This document shows, one piece after another, positions 1 through 8,054 of a DNA stretch of 41,260 nucleotides. This stretch comes from an uncultured Coriobacteriaceae bacterium. GTDB taxonomy: Bacteria > Actinomycetota > Coriobacteriia > Coriobacteriales > Atopobiaceae. The notes under the pieces are model-generated. The model made no database searches and was not told where the DNA came from. It saw only the letters and a program-made list of their open reading frames with translations. Every line of letters starts with the position of its first letter. Position 1 is the stretch's first letter. The DNA lies in assembly GCA_902788705.1 (NCBI GenBank), contig CADALE010000020.1, forward strand, positions 1 to 41,260, in the 5' to 3' direction. Both the position numbers and the translations under genes were made by a program.

Positions 1-691
1 CGAGGCCCTCCACCTGGTTGAACTGCGGCAGGTGGTTGGCGTCGGCCGTGTCGGGACGGAACACCGTGCCCGGGCAGATCATGTAGATGGGCGGCTTGTG
101 CTGCTCCATGTAGTGCACCTGCATGCCCGAGGTCTGGGTGCGCAGCAGCACGTCGGAGTCGCCCAGCACGAGCGGCTCCTTGCCCTCGGGGGCGTTGTCC
201 ACCACGTAGAACGAGTCGCGCGCCGAGCGGCTGGGATGGTCGGCCGGGGCGTTCAGGGCCGTGAAGTTGTACCAGGTGGTCTCCACGTAGGGGCCGTCGG
301 CCACGATGTAGCCCAAGCCGCAGAAGATGTCCTCGATCTCCTCGCGAATCTGGGTGATGAGGTGCTGCGTGCCCTGGGAGAGATGACGCCCGGGCAGCGT
401 GACGTCGGCCGCCTCGGCGGCCATCTTGCGCTCAAGCAGCTCGCGACCAAGCTCGGTCTGGCGCTGCTTGATGGCGGCCTCGACGTTGGCGCGGATCGTG
501 TTGGCCAGCTGACCCATCGCCGGGCGCTCCTCGGGGGAAAGCTTGCCCATCATGCGCATGATCGCGGTAAGCGAGCCCTTCTTGCCCGTCACGCTCACGC
601 GCAGCTTCTCGAGCGCCTCCATGCTGGTGGCGGCCGCCACCCCTTCGGCTACCTGTGCCTCAATGGCCTTGAGGTCGTCGGACATTGCCAT
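1..691 (-). CDS. pheS: Phenylalanine--tRNA ligase alpha subunit, 5' part (runs off the window)
   Basis: Read on the minus strand this is the first ~230 residues of PheS, the catalytic subunit of the (alpha-beta)2 enzyme that charges tRNA-Phe in the cytosol. The N-terminal coiled-coil tRNA-binding arm (about residues 1-95) is followed by the start of the class II core: a PGRHLSQGTQHL segment, the motif-2 region HPSRSARDSFYV, and LRTQTSGMQVHYM, all typical of PheS. Two in-frame ATGs lie at 691 and 685. The one at 691 is 8 nt behind a GGGAG ribosome site and is preferred. The gene continues past base 1, and pheT would be expected next. Expression is likely controlled by the T-box just upstream. 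Confidence 0.95.
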   Translation of the reverse strand, partial: MAMSDDLKAIEAQVAEGVAAATSMEALEKLRVSVTGKKGSLTAIMRMMGKLSPEERPAMGQLANTIRANVEAAIKQRQTELGRELLERKMAAEAADVTLPGRHLSQGTQHLITQIREEIEDIFCGLGYIVADGPYVETTWYNFTALNAPADHPSRSARDSFYVVDNAPEGKEPLVLGDSDVLLRTQTSGMQVHYMEQHKPPIYMICPGTVFRPDTADANHLPQFNQVEGL

Positions 692-696
692 CGTAC

Positions 697-1000
697 GTTC
701 TCCCTTCACACAAAAAACCGCCCTCGAGCCTGCATGCCCAAGGACGGATGTCTCCGCGGTACCACCTTGATTGCCGTGCGCGTTGTCTCTCGCGAGCGAC
801 CACTCTAGGGCCTTCCAACCCCTTGCCCCGTGCCGTGGGGCTAACGGCTTCCCTACTGAGGCAAGGCCCGTTCAGGTCGCGGCTGGTGGAGTGAACTCCT
901 GGCCTCTGGGTTCGTGGGCACCTCTCAACCGGTGGGCGCCCTCTCTGTCCGACCCCAACGCGAGTCCAGAACCTCTCCGTCATCGCCTGAAGGCACATAG
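697..1000 (-). promoter_or_regulatory. T-box riboswitch leader (tRNA-Phe) of pheS
   Basis: The minus strand carries the T-box signature AAGGTGGTACCGCG (about 755-768), which pairs with the acceptor end of uncharged tRNA. It is followed by a terminator hairpin whose arms CCGTCCTTG and CGAGGGCGG (about 721-748) precede a run of six T. Upstream in Stem I, the segment GGAGTTCACTCC (about 892-903) presents a TTC codon, the expected Phe specifier. A possible -10 (TACTAT, 997-1002 on the minus strand) fits a start just upstream. Uncharged tRNA-Phe would stabilise the antiterminator and turn pheS on. ORFs that can be drawn across the leader are not genes. Confidence 0.9.
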
Positions 1001-1106
1001 TAGCACTGTTAGGGGGCTGGTACGTCGTGAATTGCGCGTTACTCAGGTTCTTCTAAGCACGTTATCTGCGCCAGGAGGCGCCATTTTGCGGAAAAGCATC
1101 TGACCC

Positions 1107-1336
1107 GTGTACAAAAAGCCGAGCCAATGCAGGAAAGCTCGTGCCCGCACTCATTCACACAACCCTTCCATCAGGGTTTTTTCTAATTAGGTGGGAACGG
1201 GGTGGACATTCATGGCTCCATTCGACGCTGCTTACCATGAAACGCAGAGCAGGCCCTCGAAGAATCCGCAGGTAGAATTAGTAATCAATAATTTAAGCAA
1301 ATTTTTGGGGATGCACTGGCTCGGCTTTTTGTACAC
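1107..1336. repeat. 230-bp element bounded by 25-bp inverted repeats (MITE-like)
   Basis: Positions 1107-1131 (starting GTGTACAAAAAGCCGAGCC) and 1312-1336 are inverted copies matching at 24 of 25 positions. The interior is clearly AT-richer than its surroundings and has no convincing ORF. It contains one perfect terminator-like hairpin (AACCCT/AGGGTT, 1161-1178) followed by T residues on the plus strand. No clear target-site duplication is seen; at most CCC flanks both ends. Terminal inverted repeats and size fit a miniature inverted-repeat transposable element, but a structured RNA or a pair of regulator sites is possible. Confidence 0.55.
1161..1182 (+). terminator. Rho-independent terminator-like hairpin
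   Basis: A 6-bp perfect stem (AACCCT / AGGGTT) with a 6-nt loop is followed by TTTTC on the plus strand. No plus-strand gene lies upstream, so it may belong to a short transcript from inside the inverted-repeat element. Confidence 0.4.
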
Positions 1337-1467
1337 CCCCCCTGCAAGGCAAGGCCAAGGCCCGGTGTGGCACGTCACCCGAGGCCCAAACAGCCCATTA
1401 CAGGCGCGCGATGGGCCACCGAGCTGATCCATCCGAGGGGCGGCCAAGGAGGGCAGACCGACCCCCC

Positions 1468-2313
1468 CTACCGAAGCTGCACGTCTGTAAACCCAGCCTC
1501 GCGGGCCAATGCCTCAAGCTGGGCCATGCGCTCGTCCGTAGGCGAGGCTGCTTGGGCAAGCTGGCCCACCACGCCAAAGCGCCGGAACTTGATGAGCTTG
1601 AGCGTCGTTTTACCCGTGCGCTCGCCCAGCACCCCGGCGATGCCCGCGATGGTTGCCTCGGGGTCGTTCCAACCTGGCACCACCACGATGCGTAGCTCCT
1701 GGATCTTGTCGTGCTCGGCAAGATAGGCGAGGTTGGCCTGCACAACCTTGGCGCCGTCGGCCGAGCTGGTAAGCCGGCGGAACGTATCGCCGTCCCACGC
1801 CTTCACGTCAAGCATCACGCCATCGCACACGTCCAGCAGGTCGGCGTGCCGCGAAAAGTCGACGCACCCGTTTGAGTCGATGAGCGTGCCCAGGCCCACC
1901 TCGCGGCACAGGCCAAAAAGCTCGCCCATCCACTCCGGATGCAGCATGCACTCCCCACCCGAAACGGTAATGCCTCGAATGAAGGGCTGGTAGGAGTGCA
2001 CGACGTCAAACACCTCGCACGGCGTCATGTATCGCACCTTGGGGCTTGCACGATGCGGGCAAACGTGGATGCACGTGTCGCACTGCACGCAGCGCCCCTC
2101 GTCCCAGACCACGCGGCCACCCTCCAGGGCCAGCGCGCCGGCCTGGCATTGCGCCACGCAGGTGCCGCATGCCACGCACATCTGCTGCGTCTCGGGGTTG
2201 TGGCAGTACGCACAGGCGATGTTGCACCCTTGCAGGAAGATGGAGCAGCGCGACCCTGGCCCATCTACCAGCGAGAACGGGATGATCTTGTTGACTGGTG
2301 CCCGCATGCCCAT
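1468..2313 (-). CDS. yjjW: YjjW-family glycyl-radical enzyme activase (radical SAM)
   Basis: 281 aa. An iron-sulfur radical-SAM enzyme predicted to install the glycyl radical on the neighbouring YjjI. The radical-SAM cluster motif CNIACAYC is at residues 30-37. Two ferredoxin-type cysteine clusters follow (from residues 46 and ~75), as in the PFL-activase-like subfamily with extra 4Fe-4S clusters. The SGGE motif (GITVSGGEC) and the DVKAW segment are also typical. The ATG is separated from the yjjI stop by a single base, so the two are co-transcribed and probably translationally coupled. The assignment to YjjW rather than another activase rests mainly on the adjacent yjjI. Confidence 0.88.
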   Translation of the reverse strand: MGMRAPVNKIIPFSLVDGPGSRCSIFLQGCNIACAYCHNPETQQMCVACGTCVAQCQAGALALEGGRVVWDEGRCVQCDTCIHVCPHRASPKVRYMTPCEVFDVVHSYQPFIRGITVSGGECMLHPEWMGELFGLCREVGLGTLIDSNGCVDFSRHADLLDVCDGVMLDVKAWDGDTFRRLTSSADGAKVVQANLAYLAEHDKIQELRIVVVPGWNDPEATIAGIAGVLGERTGKTTLKLIKFRRFGVVGQLAQAASPTDERMAQLEALAREAGFTDVQLR

Positions 2314-2314
2314 G

Positions 2315-3829
2315 CTATCCTAGGCGCACCTTGCGGTCGGCAAGCGCGTTGGCACGCCAGTTGCCCTCGCCGTCGTGGCTCGTGTCGGCCAACACCGCCT
2401 CGCCGCGCGCAAACTTCTCCATCTCGGAGCGCTTCACCAAAAAGCCGGTGATGCGCACGAGGTCGGAGTCGCTGGGATAGAACGAGAGGTACTTGTCGTC
2501 CACGGCGAAGGCGCCCTTCACCACGTCAAGCAGGGCGTCCACGTTCTGGGCCGCCGTAGGCTCAACCGGGAAGATGTCGCTCACGCCCGCCGTGAAGAAG
2601 CGGTGCATGCGCGCGCAGTGACGGATGTGGTCAAAGAACACCTCGGGCTCGCTGCCCACGCGGATGCGCACGCCCGGCGTCGAGCTGGTCTGATCGCCAA
2701 AGCCTGCCTGCGCGTGCATCATGTAGCGGCCGCCGCCCACCTCGGAGTACGGGGCGTCCCACGCCAGCACCTGGTCGGTCATCTTGGTCATGATGAGGTC
2801 AGCGAGGTCGTTGGCCTCGGGGTCGGTGCCGTACACGTGGCCCGGACCCATCAGCTTCTCGATGCACTCGTGCATGCCGATCATGCCAAACATGCCGCAG
2901 AAGCGCTCGCGCTCGATGAGCCCCTCGCGCACCAGGAACGAGGTCTGGAAGAAGTTGGACTCCTCCACCAGGAACTTGATGCGCGCGTCCATGTACTCGA
3001 GGAGGGCGCCCACGGCATTGGGCAGCAGCTCGTTCAGGAAGTGCTCGGTGGACGTGGCCAGGTCGGCCAGCTGCGAGAGCTTCACGCGGTCAAGGCAGTA
3101 GGCGCCACCGCGAATGGGCAGCACGTTGTAGCAGCTCACCACCGTGTAGCCGTCCTTGGGGCCGTTCGTCGCCAGTGGGTAGGTGCCGCGCAGCATGCGG
3201 TCGTTGGCGTAGGCAGGGTTGGCGCAGGCCATCGAGGTCTGGAGGGCCAGGCGCGCGAAGTCGTCGGGCGTGACCTCGGGGTCGTACTTGAGCGTGAAGT
3301 TGGGCACGGCGTTCTGCACCTCGGCGTCGGCCTGCAGCAGCAGCCTGCCGGCGCGGGTATCCTCAGGGCCAAGGTTGGCATGGCAGTAGCCCGATGCCAC
3401 CGTGCGGTCGATGTAGTTCAGGAAGCGCTTGAAGCGCGGCAGGATCTCGTCGTCGCTAAGGTCACCCAAAAACGGGTCGAACACGCGGTCAAGCTGGCCC
3501 ACATACACCGGGCGCCCCGTGACGCTGGGCACGTTTTGGTAGAGGATCTGCAAGTTCATGAGCAGGTCGTCAAGGTTGTCCGGCGCATCGAGGCGCAGGA
3601 AGTCGCTGCCCTGGCGGGCGAAGCGCTCCATGTCGCAGCAGATGTAGCGCGGGCGGTACGGGGCGTTGCCCTCGTGCATGTCGCAGATGGCGTCGCGCTC
3701 GAAGAACCAGTCGTACTCGGGCGTGGTGGGAATGGGATGCTCGGCATTCTCGGCCGCCTGGGCCAGATGGATGAGCTTCTGCCCATAGGTGAGGTTGCTT
3801 GCGGTAATGATGTCCATGAACTCACTCAT
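2315..3829 (-). CDS. yjjI: YjjI-family glycine radical enzyme
   Basis: 504 aa from the ATG at 3829, close to the roughly 510 aa usual for YjjI. It is related to pyruvate formate-lyase but its substrate is unknown. The C-terminal motif VRITGFLVKRSEMEKF carries the predicted radical glycine at about residue 462, corresponding to the RVSGY motif of other glycyl-radical enzymes. The reading frame stays open for 110 codons upstream through the 52-bp repeat array, but that stretch is repeat-derived. MSEFMDIITASNLTYGQK is the natural N-terminus, with GGGGG as a weak ribosome site. It is first in an operon with yjjW. In E. coli yjjW-yjjI lies directly beside deoCABD, and here psuGK-deoB-deoD is within 3 kb, which hints at a role in nucleoside or deoxyribose breakdown. 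Confidence 0.88.
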   Translation of the reverse strand: MSEFMDIITASNLTYGQKLIHLAQAAENAEHPIPTTPEYDWFFERDAICDMHEGNAPYRPRYICCDMERFARQGSDFLRLDAPDNLDDLLMNLQILYQNVPSVTGRPVYVGQLDRVFDPFLGDLSDDEILPRFKRFLNYIDRTVASGYCHANLGPEDTRAGRLLLQADAEVQNAVPNFTLKYDPEVTPDDFARLALQTSMACANPAYANDRMLRGTYPLATNGPKDGYTVVSCYNVLPIRGGAYCLDRVKLSQLADLATSTEHFLNELLPNAVGALLEYMDARIKFLVEESNFFQTSFLVREGLIERERFCGMFGMIGMHECIEKLMGPGHVYGTDPEANDLADLIMTKMTDQVLAWDAPYSEVGGGRYMMHAQAGFGDQTSSTPGVRIRVGSEPEVFFDHIRHCARMHRFFTAGVSDIFPVEPTAAQNVDALLDVVKGAFAVDDKYLSFYPSDSDLVRITGFLVKRSEMEKFARGEAVLADTSHDGEGNWRANALADRKVRLG

Positions 3830-3898
3830 GCGTGCCCCCGTCTTCGGTGCCTGGCCTGCCTTCTCTAGCCCATCATAGACCCTCGCGAGGTAAGAGGC

Positions 3899-4141
3899 GT
3901 CGGGAACGTGGCGGGTGTGCGGCACTTCCGACATCTGGAGCGGCCGGGATGTCGGAACCGCGGCTAGCGTGCAGCACTTACGACACGCAGGGGGCTCAAT
4001 CTGTCGGAACAGCGGAAAGTGTGCGGCACTTACGACATGCGGGGGGCTCAATCTGTCGGAACCGTGGCGGGTGTGCGGCACTTCCGACATCTGGAGCGGC
4101 CGGGATGTCGGAACCGTGGCGGGTGCGCGGCACTTCCGACA
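3899..4141. repeat. 52-bp palindromic tandem array A1 (five units)
   Basis: Units start at 3899, 3951, 4003, 4055 and 4107, exactly 52 bp apart. Each begins GTCGGAA (first unit GTCGGGA) and has the inverted arm TTCCGAC (or TACGAC) ending at unit position 34, followed by an 18-bp linker. The 20-bp core and the linker vary between units but are homologous (linkers such as ATCTGGAGCGGCCGGGAT). The array fills the space between the XRE gene and the yjjI start. The same geometry recurs at 24163 and 36378. Confidence 0.9.
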
Positions 4142-4183
4142 ACGTGTCAGTAAGGACAATTCAGCAAAGCGGGAGCGAGACCG

Positions 4184-4459
4184 CTACCGAGACCCCTCGG
4201 TCTCCTGCCCCTCCGCGCCCGAGTCGTACTCCACCCCGATGCACAGGTCAGAGAGCGAGACGCCCAGGCCCTGCGAGATCTTGATGAGGTTGTCGACGGT
4301 TGGGTTGCGGCGACCCTTCTCGATGCCAATCAGGTAGGTGCGGTCGATGGGCACGATCTGGGCAAACTTGTACTGGGACCACCCCTGCGCCTCGCGCAGG
4401 TCGTGAATCCGCCGACCAAGGTTGGCCCGCACTCGCCGTATGTCGTCCCTCCTGACCAT
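4184..4459 (-). CDS. XRE-family helix-turn-helix regulator
   Basis: About 91 aa from the ATG at 4459. A single Cro/C1-type HTH domain fills most of the protein (RRIHDLREAQGWSQYKFAQI, then DRTYLIGIEKGRRNPTVDNL), followed by an acidic tail. No other domain is present. The start is uncertain. The frame is open to a TTG at 4507, but a promoter at 4517-4545 would put transcription near 4510, making ATG 4459 reasonable; AGGAGG lies just inside it and a GTG further on is a weaker choice. It lies between a repeat array and the psuG terminator. Nothing in the sequence identifies its target; neighbouring yjjI is a guess. Confidence 0.75.
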   Translation of the reverse strand: MVRRDDIRRVRANLGRRIHDLREAQGWSQYKFAQIVPIDRTYLIGIEKGRRNPTVDNLIKISQGLGVSLSDLCIGVEYDSGAEGQETEGSR

Positions 4460-4516
4460 GAGGCCAGCGTATGGGTTGCGCTCGGTCAACCAGTAGACTA
4501 TGAGCAACCACTGAGG

Positions 4517-4545
4517 ATTATCGATATCTTATTCACACAACTTAA
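4517..4545 (-). promoter_or_regulatory. Promoter of the XRE regulator gene
   Basis: On the minus strand TTAAGT (-35, 4540-4545) and GATAAT (-10, 4517-4522) are separated by exactly 17 bp, in an AT-rich pocket (4505-4620) that stands out against GC-rich surroundings. Confidence 0.5.
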
Positions 4546-4629
4546 CCAGACCTATTTGCCCCAGCCACTTGTTAATGGACATCTGCAGGTATTCTCTTTT
4601 CGAATATTTGCCTCGGTTCGATGCCTAGC

Positions 4630-4661
4630 AAAAGGCCTCCCGCCTGACACGGCGGAAGGCC
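4630..4661 (-). terminator. Terminator downstream of psuG
   Basis: The hairpin AGGCCTnCCGCC / GGCGGnAGGCCT with a short loop is followed on the minus strand by TTTTGC. It lies about 57 nt past the psuG stop and ends the psuK-psuG transcript. Confidence 0.75.
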
Positions 4662-4717
4662 TCGCTTTCGAGCTTTTGGGCTTTCGCGCGAACGGCGTCG
4701 CGGCTATGCGGCTGCGG

Positions 4718-5653
4718 CTACGCCCTCAGCGCGCACAGCTCCTTTGCGATCTCGGCACCCAGCGCCACGTTGTTGAACACCAGCTGGATGTTGCTATCGA
4801 GGCTGTCGTTGCCGGTGATCTCGGCGATGCGTGCCAGCAGGAAGGGCGTGGTCTCCTTGCCGTGGATGCCCTGCTCCGCGCACTCTGCAAGCGCCTGCGC
4901 AATCACGGCGTCGATGCGCTCCTTGTCCATGGAGTACTCCTCGGGAATGGGGTTGGCGATGAGCATCCCGCCCGGGAAGCCAAGCTCGCGCTGGGCCTTG
5001 ACGATGGCCGCCAGCTCGGCCGGCGTGTCCACGCGATAGTCCACGCCAAAGCCCGAGCGCCGCGTGTAGAAGGCCGGCAGCTCGTCGGTGCCGTAGCCCA
5101 GCACGGGCACGCCCTTGGTCTCCAGGTACTCCAGCGTAAGGCCCAGGTCAAGGATGGACTTCGCGCCTGCGCACACCACGGCCACCGGCGTCATCGCCAG
5201 CTCCTCGAGGTCGGCCGAGATGTCCATCGTGGTCTCGGCGCCGCGGTGCACGCCGCCCACGCCGCCCGTCGCGAACACCTCGATTCCGGCAAGCGCGGCG
5301 ATGATCATGGTAGAGGCCACGGTCGTGGCGCCATCCAGGCCGCGCGCCACCACAACGGGCAGGTCGCGTCGGCTGACCTTGATGACCTCGCGGCCCTTCC
5401 GCCCCAGGTAGTCAATCTCGTCGGGCGTCAGCCCTGCGCGCAGGCGACCGCCGATGACGGCCACGGTTGCCGGCACGGCGCCATGCTCGCGCACGATGCG
5501 CTCCACCGAAAGCGCCGTCTCCACGTTCTGCGGGTAGGGCATGCCATGGCTGATGATGGTGGACTCCAGCGCCACCACGGGTCGGTTCTGGGCAAGGGCC
5601 TCGGCCACCTCGGGCGCGACGTCAAGGTAGGTGTTCAGGTTCTGGGCACTCAT
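4718..5653 (-). CDS. psuG: Pseudouridine-5'-phosphate glycosidase
   Basis: 311 aa. It cleaves the C-glycosidic bond of pseudouridine 5'-phosphate, releasing uracil and ribose-5-phosphate, in the cytosol. The family signatures ALESTIISHGMPYPQN near the N-terminus (catalytic Glu region), TVASTMIIAALAGI, FATGGVGGVHRG and VVCAGAKSILDLGLTLE are all present, and the length matches the family (about 305-315). The ATG at 5653 is preceded by AGGAAGC; the frame could extend 14 codons further but that lacks a better ribosome site. It follows psuK by 99 nt on the same strand, so the two complete pseudouridine catabolism. Confidence 0.95.
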   Translation of the reverse strand: MSAQNLNTYLDVAPEVAEALAQNRPVVALESTIISHGMPYPQNVETALSVERIVREHGAVPATVAVIGGRLRAGLTPDEIDYLGRKGREVIKVSRRDLPVVVARGLDGATTVASTMIIAALAGIEVFATGGVGGVHRGAETTMDISADLEELAMTPVAVVCAGAKSILDLGLTLEYLETKGVPVLGYGTDELPAFYTRRSGFGVDYRVDTPAELAAIVKAQRELGFPGGMLIANPIPEEYSMDKERIDAVIAQALAECAEQGIHGKETTPFLLARIAEITGNDSLDSNIQLVFNNVALGAEIAKELCALRA

Positions 5654-5752
5654 GGCTGCTTCCTTTCGCATCGGTTGGCAAGAGAAGCATAGCACGGGGC
5701 AACCCTGGTCACGCCTTCACGACAACGGCCACCACGCCACGCGGCGCGCCGC

Positions 5753-6676
5753 TCACGCCCTTGCCATGCGCTCGCGAAGCAGCTCCTCGCTCATCTGGGG
5801 GCTTACCGCACGATCGCTCTCGACGGCCACCGACGAGGCCGCAAGCCCCGCCAGCCCCGCGTCCTCGAGGCAAAGTCCCTGCAGGTAGGCCCATACGATG
5901 CCCGCCATCATGGCGTCGCCGGCGCCGGTGGTGTTGACCACGCGCCCCGCCAGCCTTGGCAGGTATGCCAGCCGTCCGCGCTCCGCGCACAGCAGGCCAT
6001 CCTCGCCAAGGGACACGAAGGCGCGACCAAGCCCCGCCTCGATCAGGGCCTGCGCTGAGCGCTCGGCTCCCCGCCCGTCCCTGCCGTCCACGCCCGCCAG
6101 CCCCTGCGCCTCGATCTGGTTGGGCTTCATCGTGTGCAGCCGACCCAGCACGCCGGCAAACCGCGGGGCCTTAGCGGTAGAGATGGGATCGGCAAACAGC
6201 GGCGCGTTCACCTCGTCGGCTATCCAGCGGATGGTCTGCTCGGGAAGGTTGGCATCCAGCAGGCACACGGCTGCCCCGCGCATGAGGTCAAGCCGCGAGG
6301 AGAGGCGCTGCGGCGTGAGCTCCTCGAGGATGGCCATGTCGTTGATGGCCACCCGCATCTCCCCGCGCTCGTCCGTCACATAGAGGTACGTGGACGTGGC
6401 GCCGCCCTCAACCACCACCGAGCCCTCGATGTCGATGCCCACCTCGCGGCAGCCCGCCATGAGGCCCGCCGCCGGCGCATCGGTGCCAAACGCCGTGACC
6501 AGGCGCACGTCCACGCCAAGAAGCGCCAGGTTGTGGGCGATGTTGCGCCCCACGCCGCCATGGCTCTGCCGCACGGTGCCCGGGTTGGAGTCGCGCGGCA
6601 CGAGCGGCAGCGCCGGCCGGCCCGCGATGTCGACGTTGGCCCCGCCAACCACCACGACGTATGGACTGTCACCCAT
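5753..6676 (-). CDS. psuK: Pseudouridine kinase (PfkB family)
   Basis: 307 aa. A PfkB-type carbohydrate kinase that phosphorylates pseudouridine to feed PsuG. The N-terminal VVGGANVDIAGRP is the PsuK form of the ribokinase-family start. HGGVGRNIAHNLALLG (about residues 40-55) is the first PfkB signature and VNTTGAGDAMMAG near the C-terminus is the second, with the catalytic Asp in GAGD. The substrate is assigned mainly from the adjacent psuG; other PfkB kinases look similar. It diverges from deoB, with 93 nt between the starts. A near-palindrome CACGATATCATG (6719-6730) sits in that gap. Confidence 0.92.
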   Translation of the reverse strand: MGDSPYVVVVGGANVDIAGRPALPLVPRDSNPGTVRQSHGGVGRNIAHNLALLGVDVRLVTAFGTDAPAAGLMAGCREVGIDIEGSVVVEGGATSTYLYVTDERGEMRVAINDMAILEELTPQRLSSRLDLMRGAAVCLLDANLPEQTIRWIADEVNAPLFADPISTAKAPRFAGVLGRLHTMKPNQIEAQGLAGVDGRDGRGAERSAQALIEAGLGRAFVSLGEDGLLCAERGRLAYLPRLAGRVVNTTGAGDAMMAGIVWAYLQGLCLEDAGLAGLAASSVAVESDRAVSPQMSEELLRERMARA

Positions 6677-6769
6677 GAGGTCCCCGTTCGCCAGCCAAGC
6701 ATGTCCCGTCTCCGCCCATCACGATATCATGTATCCAACCGTCGGCCAACACAACGAAGGCGAGGTACC

Positions 6770-7954
6770 ATGGGCAGGCGCGTGTTCATCATTGTGCTGG
6801 ACAGCTTTGGCATCGGCGAGATGCCCGACTCCGCGGCATGGGGCGACGAGGGCTCGAACACGCTGTGCGCGTGCGCCACCAGCCGCCACTTCGACATCCC
6901 CAACCTCACCCAGCTTGGCCTGCTCAACATCGACGGCGCGCTCGAGTCGCCCTACCAGCACCAGCTGGCGCCGGTCGAGCGGCCCACTGGCGCCTTCGCG
7001 CGCTGCCAGGAGGCCAGCCAAGGCAAGGACAGCACCGTGGGCCACTGGGAGATGGCGGGCGTCATCAGCCCCCGGCCGCTGCCCACCTACCCCGACGGCT
7101 TCCCTCCCGAGGTGATTGGGCCCTTCGAGCAGGCAACGGGCCGGCGCGTCATCTGCAACCTGCCCTACTCGGGCACCGACGTCATCCGCGACTACGGCCG
7201 CGAGCAGGTGGAGACCGGGGCGCTCATCGTGTACACATCGGCAGACAGCGTGTTCCAGATAGCCGCGCACGAAGACGTGGTGCCGCCGGAGCAGCTGTAC
7301 GAGTACTGCCGCATAGCCCGATCGCAGCTTGTAGGCCCACACGCGGTTGGCCGCGTCATCGCGCGCCCCTTCGCGGGCGAGTGGCCCTACCGTCGCACCG
7401 AGCGCCGCCACGACTTCTCGCTGGAGCCCACCGGCACCACGATGCTGGACGTGCTGAAGGACGCGGGCCGTGACGTGCTGGCCGTGGGCAAGATCTTCGA
7501 CCTCTTCGCAGGCCGCGGCACCACCGACCACGTGCTCACCGCCAACAACCCCGACGGCATCGAGAAGACCATCGCCTGGATGGACCGCGACTTCGACGGC
7601 CTGTGCTACACCAACCTCGTGGACACCGACATGATCTACGGCCACCGAAACGACGTGGACGGGTATGCGAAGGCAATCAGCTACTTCGACGCCAAGCTTC
7701 CCGAGATGCTGGCCAAGCTGTGCGACGAAGACCTGCTGATGATCACCGCCGACCACGGCTGCGACCCCGTCACCCCGTCCACCGACCACAGCCGCGAGTG
7801 CGTGCCGTGGCTGGTGGCGGGCAGGCGCGTGAGGCCCGGCGTCAACCTGGGCACCCTTCCCACCTACGCCGACATCGCCGCCACCGTGCTGGACTATCTC
7901 GGTGCGCCAGCGCTTGCCACGGGCACCTCGCGCCTTGGGAGCATCCTCGCATAG
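6770..7954 (+). CDS. deoB: Phosphopentomutase
   Basis: 394 aa. It converts (deoxy)ribose-1-phosphate to the 5-phosphate, linking nucleoside phosphorolysis to central metabolism. It belongs to the alkaline-phosphatase superfamily. Metal-binding motifs seen: VFIIVLDSFGIGEMPD at the N-terminus, DSTVGHWEMAG with the phospho-acceptor Thr (about residues 87-97), and MITADHGCDP plus STDHSRE near the C-terminus. The length fits the family. The ATG at 6770 follows GAAGGCGAGG. A longer frame reaches upstream but runs antisense through psuK and is not real. It is followed by deoD after 100 nt, so the two probably form an operon. Confidence 0.96.
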   Translation: MGRRVFIIVLDSFGIGEMPDSAAWGDEGSNTLCACATSRHFDIPNLTQLGLLNIDGALESPYQHQLAPVERPTGAFARCQEASQGKDSTVGHWEMAGVISPRPLPTYPDGFPPEVIGPFEQATGRRVICNLPYSGTDVIRDYGREQVETGALIVYTSADSVFQIAAHEDVVPPEQLYEYCRIARSQLVGPHAVGRVIARPFAGEWPYRRTERRHDFSLEPTGTTMLDVLKDAGRDVLAVGKIFDLFAGRGTTDHVLTANNPDGIEKTIAWMDRDFDGLCYTNLVDTDMIYGHRNDVDGYAKAISYFDAKLPEMLAKLCDEDLLMITADHGCDPVTPSTDHSRECVPWLVAGRRVRPGVNLGTLPTYADIAATVLDYLGAPALATGTSRLGSILA

Positions 7955-8054
7955 CCAAGCCAGAAGGACCGGGGCCGCGCCAGCGCAGGCACGTTCCGCG
8001 CCAGGGCAGGCCCCACGACATGCCGCCGACACCCTCGACGAAAGGAGCACCACC

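Noticed and set aside
660..998. 112-codon minus-strand ORF upstream of pheS
   Set aside because: It overlaps the T-box leader and the pheS start; RNA features explain the conservation-like motifs.
2375..3868. 497-codon plus-strand ORF
   Set aside because: Antisense shadow of yjjI with no recognisable domain.
3830..4159. 110-codon N-terminal extension of yjjI
   Set aside because: It is translated array A1 repeats; the family length and N-terminus match a start at 3829.
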